From: Spirogloea muscicola
Lineage: Eukaryota > Streptophyta > Zygnematophyceae > Spirogloeales > Spirogloeaceae
Length of the DNA stretch: 52,704 nt
Assembly: GCA_009602725.1 (NCBI GenBank)
Contig: WELB01000139.1
Span: 18,189 to 70,892, forward strand
Direction: 5' to 3'
Shown: positions 47,405-52,704 of the stretch, one piece after another
Layout: each line of letters opens with the position of its first letter
Position numbering within the stretch: position 1 is the first letter of the stretch
The notes under the pieces: model-generated
The model's database searches: none
The model's input: only the letters and a program-made list of their open reading frames with translations
What the model was told of the DNA's origin: nothing
Translations under genes and position numbers: made by a program

Positions 47405-48165
47405 AGCGCCCAGACGTACGATCGGATTCGCACAGCACTGCATCATCACCTCGGTCTTCCCCATTCTTGCTTAACTGGCATCCGCTACTGCGAGTGTGGT
47501 CACATTGCTGACGATAGGATCGCTCTGGCTGCGCTCATGCTGAGGTGTGTCGAGGGTGGTGAGCGCATCGTCGCCCACAACCTACTCAGAGATGCTATGT
47601 TTGGCATCGAACGCGAGGCCGGTATCATCCTGCAATGGAGGTGTCGGGCATCACGCCGATTTCTGACAGGTGCGGCAAAGTCATATGTGCCGCTTCTGGA
47701 CGTGGTCGCCACGGGAGCGGGGATTTCGCCTGCTTCTGGACATTGTACTCATCGACGCATTCAGAGCTGGAGCACCCACGTCGACTGTGCCTGGCTAAGT
47801 AACGTCCAGCGCGGAACGCCAAAAGGAGATATACAAAGACTGGCAACCAGGAAACCACTTCTATCTGTGCGCCACGGATGTTTACGGTGGCTACGGTATA
47901 GGACGGTCCTCCCTCATCCAGCATCTGACGCGGCTGGTCGATGCCCGTCTTCGCAGACGGGGGGCAGCTCGGGGCAAACTAGCAACCAGTGGCATCTTAC
48001 AGAATGCGGCTCTTGCTCATTGTGCAGCGCTCTCAAGCTCTGGCATCAGCGTGCTGGGCGCGCTCCAAGTTGGGACACCAGATTCCGTGGCGGTGCTCCG
48101 GCTCCCCAACTTAGCCTGTCGGACTTGTACGCGCTCACTGTAGGTACTAACGTCACACTGTTGTC
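47405..48165 (+). mobile_element. RLE retrotransposon C-terminus with degenerate CCHC
   Basis: The plus strand reads DRIRTALHHHLGLPHSCLTG, then YCECGH...LAALMLRC (the His of the CCHC knuckle replaced by Leu), GGERIVAHNLLRDAMFG, frame-shifted nuclease-like segments, SALKLWHQRAGRAPSW and the end LSLSDLYALT. It diverges more from the other copies than they do from each other, so it is older or a separate subfamily. Confidence 0.8.
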
Positions 48166-48302
48166 TTAGCCACCTTAATATCGGGGTTCGATGTATGTAA
48201 ATTCCACTTTTTGACTAGCTTTTGCTGAACAGTGTGTTGGCTTGAGTTGGCCACCCTTCATGTCATGCGCACCGCGCGCCTTCTCTTGGTTCACCAATTT
48301 CC

Positions 48303-48970
48303 AAGTAGCCAGGTCACCACGATTGCGCCTGATTGGGGGCATCATATCAGAAGAAAGCTTCAAGTACAGGGCGATGGCTGTGACTGGCCAGCCCTGAATT
48401 TTTTTTAAAGAGTTCGAATGGCCAGCTTAGAAGTAGCAGTGGAAGCCCTGTAATTCGACAAACTCCCGTTTCCACCAATGCCAAGTAGCCAGGTCACAAC
48501 GATAGCACCTGGCCTTGATCAGACGAACCTGACGGTCTCTGTTTGTAGTAGCATTGAGACAGCGATATGACAAGTTTCCAACTCCGCTTACTTCTCCCAT
48601 GTCGTCAAGGTCATAACGATTGCACCTGGCCCTCGTCGAGTGAATCCGACGGTTCATTAAAGTAGCAAAAAAGCTTAGCGAGACTCTTAAGTGGCCTAAA
48701 TCACGCGACCCTGATCTGGCGAGCTCGATGGTGAAAGTCAAAGTAACAATGAACTCAACAACACGCTAAGTTCCCAACTCCACTCAATTGCGCCCGAGTA
48801 GTCATGGTTATAACGATCACACACCTGGCCCACGATCAGTCAATCCAACGGCTCATATATCGACGAGGTTCGGGGGGCGGGCCAAAACGGCAGCAGATCG
48901 CAACGCGTCAAGGTCAGATCGGTAGCATCTGACCGTCAATCTGGTCATCCGACGGTCCATATAAAAGCGG
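48303..48970. repeat. Degenerate repeat array next to tRNA-Gln
   Basis: About five partial units near 48308, 48490, 48605, 48808 and 48912. The best units combine GGTCATAACGATTGCACCTG with ATCCGACGGTTCATTAAA or CATATAAAA about 40-50 bases later. Spacing is irregular (about 105-200). A minus-strand hairpin repeat lies just after the first unit (about 48365-48410). Confidence 0.6.
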
Positions 48971-48975
48971 TCTGT

Positions 48976-49047
48976 AGGTTCTGCCGGGAGTCGAACCCAG
49001 GTCGCTGGATTCAAAGTCCAGAGTGCTAACCACTACACTACAGAACC
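48976..49047 (-). tRNA. trnQ-UUG: tRNA-Gln (anticodon UUG)
   Basis: 72 bases on the minus strand fold as a complete cloverleaf. The acceptor stem GGTTCTG pairs with CAGAACC, the D-arm contains AGTGGTTAGCAC, the anticodon arm is TGGACTTTGAATCCA (loop CTTTGAA, anticodon TTG), and the T-arm contains CCTGGGTTCGACTCCCGG. The A-box and B-box (GGTTCGACTCC) promoters are intact. There is no intron and no encoded CCA. It reads CAA codons. Confidence 0.97.
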
Positions 49048-49279
49048 GGGGGGCAGCGGTGGGAGCCATCGGCATCGCCGCCGGCGCGAACGCGCTACAC
49101 GAACAGAAGTCGCCGCGGGCAGCCGGGCTTGAGGAGCAATCAGAAGGTTGAATGCTAGCGGCCAAGTGGACATGGCAATTCGAGTATTGCAGTGAGCTAC
49201 GCACGACTGGATGCCATGTCGAGTACAAAATGCCGCAAGTGTGATATCGAGAAGGTAATGAAGAGATGTGAGATCGGCT

Positions 49280-49545
49280 GATTCTCTCAAAGACATTGTA
49301 GAGGTATTCAAGGAATGGAGTGCGTATAAAGTGATAAAGGGCCTGTGTGGCCAAGTACAGAGGCAAGCACATTGACATGTGTATATCACCTGCTGCTAAG
49401 CTGACCCACTCAGTAACCCGAGTCAGCACATAGAGGTCGCTTACTGATGCCTGAACACCGGACGGCAATCGTCCAGCTCTTTTGCCACGAGCTAAGGCTC
49501 GACTAGCTATCTGATGCAAAGCATAAGCCCGAGCTCGCTGCAGAC
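49280..49545 (-). mobile_element. RLE retrotransposon tail (minus strand) with 3' UTR
   Basis: The minus strand reads LQRARAYALHQIASRALARG, then VQASVSDLYVLTRVTEW (family C tail without a clean stop). It is followed by UTR sequence with GTGCTTGCCTCTGTACTTGG like that after 17812 and 50850. Truncated upstream near 49545. Confidence 0.75.
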
Positions 49546-49744
49546 AGGTACTCGACGTTGCAAGAATGACGAGTAGGCTGCCGGCATGCCCATCTGGGCT
49601 AGAGCTCAGGGGGTGGTAGAATCTCGACGACAGACAGGGCAGGAAGCTGCATGGACGACATGATGGATATACTCGACAAGAAGGTCGGTATCGCCCATGC
49701 CTGCTCCAGTCCGCTTCGCATAGAGATGACAGGCCTTCCCAGAC

Positions 49745-50035
49745 GGGGCCAACAATTGTGAAAGGCCAGCCCGGAGAAGAACGGACACGCCGCAACATGG
49801 GGACCAGACACGCAGCTAGCGAAATGTGATGGCAGTGGAAGCGGCGACGGGAGTGGTCGGAGCCCTGCTCCGCTCTGCTCCGTCTGCGGGCCGGGGCCGG
49901 GCCTCGGGAAAAGCCCACGTTGCTGGACTCACAGCGTGAGCTTCTACACGACAGAGAAAAATGGAGAGAACAGCTCTTTCAATGTAAGTCAATGGCTGTG
50001 AGAGGCCAGTCCCAAAGCAATGCACAAGGCCTGAG
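49745..50035 (-). repeat. Two minus-strand hairpin repeats
   Basis: Cores TGTGAAAGGCCAGCCC (about 49756) and ATGGCTGTGAGAGGCCAG (about 49992). Both lack attached coding sequence; the second is followed by AATGCACAAGGCCTGAGAGG, the degenerate 5' part of the repeat. Confidence 0.7.
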
Positions 50036-50404
50036 AGGGCTGGCAACGGTGGAAAACATGACCTCCGTGACTTCTGCGAGTGGTCTCGATAATCTGTGCA
50101 AGTGCAATGCGGAATAACCAGAGGGAGAGGAGAAGGCGGTGCGCATGCGATGAGAGGGGGGGCCAAAGGAAGCCAATGCACTGCTCGTAAGGAGTACAAG
50201 GGAAATTGAGGGGCTATAGTTAGAGTGGAAAATAAGACTGAATGGGGACTCGTGTACCCCACGAGTTAGAACGAAGGGGCTGAGGGCTGCCTGATCGGAC
50301 GGCTGAAGCGAGCCAGACCTGACCCGCGCCCGAGCAGACGGTTTCCCTTCTTCGCTCCAGGCTTTTTGCAGCCTGGCCTCCTTTAGCCTGGCCTCCTTTA
50401 CCTG

Positions 50405-50935
50405 GTGGAGGACCACGGGCCCTGGTCGACGTTGTGGCAACGGAGGCGTACAAGGGACCAGCATCCACACACATCGCTGGTCACGCAGTGGGCGTTGCAG
50501 AACAAAGAAAGCTGCAGCATTACTCCGACTACCCTCAATGCGATCAGCTCCTGCCAGCGGCAATTGACGTCTTTGGTTGTCTGGGTCCTCGTTTCCACAC
50601 CCTCCTCCAAAACATTGCCAATCTAGGCTACACACGTCGTGCAGATGTGTTTCCGGTTGAGTTGGGCTTGCCAGCTGCATATCTGTCTTTCTTGCGACGA
50701 CGTATTTCGGCCTGTTGGCAGCGTGCTCAGGCTAATGCGTTGCACCAGAAAGCTGGCCGAGCTCTAGTTGGTGGCAGAAGGGCTTCGTATCTGACATCTA
50801 GTATTCAGGCATCGATTAGTGACCTTTATGTTTTGACCCGTGGTTACTGAGCGGGTCACTTTGCTGTAGATTATGTAGGTCTTTAGATATGCTTGCCTTT
50901 GTACTTGGCCTTTGGCCCTCGTTTGTTTCAAATAC
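50405..50935 (+). mobile_element. RLE retrotransposon C-terminus (family C), intact frame to stop
   Basis: Open from LVDVVATEAYKG (about 50424) through AEQRKLQHYSDYPQCDQLLP, the Leu/Arg-rich tail and SDLYVLTRGY with stop at 50848-50850, then the conserved UTR. The 5' end is cut just before the second acidic position of the nuclease-like domain. It is very similar to 17436-17880, so insertion was probably recent. Confidence 0.85.
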
Positions 50936-50949
50936 ACGAAATTCCTTCA

Positions 50950-51060
50950 GAAGTAGTGGCACTCCCAATGGGGGCAAGGGCTGTGAAAAGCCAGCTCAAA
51001 AAGAATTGACAAAGGTTTGAAGGTGGCCAAAAGCGCTTGGTTCTACGAAGGGGGCCTGAA
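50950..51060 (-). mobile_element. Solo hairpin element inserted antisense
   Basis: On the minus strand this reads GGCCCCCTTCGTAG.. ..TTTGTCAATTC, then GAGCTGGCTTTTCACAGCCC and ..GGGAGTGCCACTACTTC. It has the same parts and order as the TSD-flanked elements but opposite orientation to the retroelement copy it follows. I found no clean target-site duplication. Confidence 0.8.
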
Positions 51061-51159
51061 GACCTCCTTTGGCCATTCAAATACACGAGATTTTTCTTTG
51101 GAGGAAAAGCGCGTTCGGAAGATGCTCATTTTTCTGTTTCGCGGGGCGGTTGGCGCAGG

Positions 51160-51192
51160 CCGGGAGTCGAACCCAGGTCGCTGGATTCAAAG
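51160..51192 (-). other. tRNA-Gln 3'-half fragment
   Basis: 33 bases identical to part of the tRNA-Gln at 48976-49047: half the anticodon arm, the variable loop and the T-arm including GGTTCGACTCCCGG. The acceptor stem, D-arm and 5' half are missing, so it cannot be functional. Confidence 0.85.
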
Positions 51193-51354
51193 CATGTCCA
51201 CTTTCAGTTTGACTTTCTTCGTTTCACTCTCCTAATCGACCGTTAGGGCGCCCGCGCCCCGCCCGCCACGCCGCGACGAGGCAAGTCCCCCATCGGCATG
51301 GCTCCCGCAGCTCCGTGGCAAACCCAGCTGCAAATTCAATTCCGCCCCTTCGGC

Positions 51355-51900
51355 TTTTGACCACGGGCCTTGGTCGATGTTGATGTTACGGAGGCCTATA
51401 AAGAAGAAAGAAGAAAGGTCCAGCATCCGTGCACATCGCTGGCCACGCAGTGGGCGGTGCAGAAGAAAGAAAGCTGCAGCACTACTCCGATTACCCCCAT
51501 TGCGATCAGCTCCTGCCAGCAGCAGTCGACATCTTTGGCTGTCTAGGTCCTCGTTTCCACGCTCTCCTTCAGAATATTGCCAATTAGGCTACACACGACG
51601 TGCAGATGTGTTCCCGGCTGAGATGGGCTTGCCAACTGCATATCTGTCGTTCTTGCGCCGACGAATTTCGGCCTATTTGCAGCGTGCTCAGGCTAATGTA
51701 TTCCAGCAGAAAGCTGGGCAAGAGCTCTAGTTGGTGGCAGAAGGGCTTTGTATCTGCCATCTAGTATTCAGGCATCGTTTAACGACCTTGATGTTTTGAC
51801 CCGTGGTTAATGAGCGGGTCAATCTGCTGTAGGTTATGTAGGTCTTGAGATGTGCTTGCTTTTGTACTTGGCCATTTGACCTTTGTCTGTTTCACATGCA
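51355..51900 (+). mobile_element. RLE retrotransposon C-terminus (family C), frame-shifted
   Basis: Same segment as 50405-50935, starting at a similar point (CCACGGGCCTTGGTCGATG). A one-base loss near 51585 creates a TAG in place of the LGYTRRAD frame, and an extra two bases near 51720 shift the GRALVGG codons. The 3' UTR (GTGCTTGCTTTTGTACTTGG) follows; a clear hairpin is not seen after it. Confidence 0.8.
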
Positions 51901-52017
51901 CGAAGTTCCCTTTCTTCATTTGGGAGAGCCACTTTGTTTCTAGTAAGCAAGTGCAGATCAGAATAAGTACAAGGGCCCCAAGGGGCCGGAAGAATGTGCT
52001 CGCCCATAGAGAAGAGT

Positions 52018-52704
52018 GGCTGGCGCCCTGACCCTCACAGATGAGGTGTTTCGCACTGCCGTCCACCGGCTCCTGGGGCTGCCGCCTCCATGCCTCCAGG
52101 GCGTGCGTCAATGCCAGTGTGGCGAGCGAGGGGCCAAGCCTGGCGAGCTGGCTGCTCACGTCCTGCGCTGTTCCCATGGCGGCGAGAGGACGGCGGCCCA
52201 CGACCGCCTCCGGGACGCGATGCACGGCATCCTGGTGGAGGCTGGCTTCGCGGTGGCAGCGGAGCATTCCGGCGTCATGCCGCTCCAGGAAAGGGCCGAC
52301 GGTCTCCACGCTCGTCGCGTCGACCTGGTGGCCACCCCACAGGCCGGCGGGCCACGTCTGCTTCTGGACGTGGTGACTACCGACGCATTCGACCGCTCCC
52401 ACCCAGCCCAGTCTGCCACCAAGGCTGGGTATGCGGTCGCCTGCGCCGCTCGGGTAAAAGAGATCAAGTACGCCGACCATCCGCCGGAAGACGAGGTCTT
52501 CCCGTTGGCAATTGACATCCATGGGGCACTGGGCGCTCGGTGGCCTGAGCTACTTAACCAGCTCGCCCGCCATGCAATCGCCCGTCGCTTCCATGGTGAG
52601 CCGGTAGACTTTCCTGCAGCCGGGTCGCTGGCGCAAGTGTATCGCATGCGCTTGGCCGTCTCGCTGCAGAGGTCCATGGCCCGTGCGCTGCACCTTCGTG
52701 CCGG
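52018..52704 (+). mobile_element. RLE-type retrotransposon C-terminus with complete CCHC, cut by window end
   Basis: The best-preserved copy, open from about 52029 to the window edge. Order: LTLTDEVFRTAVHRLLGLPP; CCHC knuckle CQCG...HVLRC (about 52111-52170); GGERTAAHDRLRDAMHGIL; RRVDLVATPQ; LLLDVVTTDAF; AGYAVACAARVKEIKYADH; FPLAIDIHGALGARW; SLQRSMARALHLRA. A CCHC knuckle followed by a PD-(D/E)XK-like domain is the C-terminal layout of RLE-class non-LTR retrotransposons (R2, CRE, NeSL, HERO). It contains the unoccupied insertion site (52397-52403) matching the 7897-8047 element. Confidence 0.88.

Noticed and set aside
48914-49918. A 334-codon minus-strand open frame.
   Set aside because: Only a short internal part (about 49545-49400) is a recognisable retroelement tail. 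The frame runs through UTR, a hairpin repeat and the tRNA gene, so it is not one gene.

Overview
The window is nuclear DNA of a photosynthetic eukaryote, most likely a green alga (Chlorophyta, perhaps a trebouxiophyte; the class is my inference). Genes are split by many short GT-AG introns, usually ending in TTTGCAG or CTGCAG. They encode a plant-type MAP3K-epsilon kinase, an AP2-domain protein, a plastid/plant-type BASS carrier and mitochondrial COQ5. There are no operons, ribosome binding sites or bacterial genes. Two single N bases (8525, 39312) show it is a draft assembly.

Layout. 35-3058 (+): alpha/beta-hydrolase, 5 exons. 3814-6129 (-): COQ5 ubiquinone methyltransferase, 8 exons. 6.4-8.3 kb: retroelement debris. 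8577-10819 (+): BASS-family carrier, 7 exons. 12.1-12.5 kb: minisatellite. 12929-14521 (-) and 18659-20224 (+): two paralogous short-chain dehydrogenases, head to head, with identical intron positions; the 4.1 kb between them is full of retroelement tails. 22682-23739 (-): AP2-domain protein. 24.3-27.2 kb: repeat-rich. 27270-36415 (+): a 26-exon MAP3K-epsilon gene (kinase plus ARM repeats). 37-42 kb: two large inverted repeats, one built from recombinase-like sequence and one inside a decayed F-box/LRR gene. 42.5-52.7 kb: almost entirely transposable-element material, with a small unknown ORF, a Ty3/gypsy remnant and one tRNA-Gln gene.

The most interesting signal is the dominant repeat system. 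At least a dozen fragments encode only the extreme C-terminus of one protein family: a CCHC zinc knuckle followed by a PD-(D/E)XK-like domain, the arrangement of RLE-type non-LTR retrotransposons. Their 3' UTRs carry a short hairpin with a GGGCTGGC...CAGCC core. That hairpin also occurs alone more than 20 times in both orientations. One lone copy (7897-8047) is inside another retroelement copy and is flanked by a 7-bp target-site duplication; the unoccupied version of the same site is at 52397-52403. A second lone copy (39609-39712) has an 8-bp duplication. The lone copies share their 3' end but differ at the 5' end, as expected if the retrotransposon's own machinery recognises the hairpin.

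The host genes look independent of one another. They were identified from protein motifs and from intron phases that close exactly, not from database searches.
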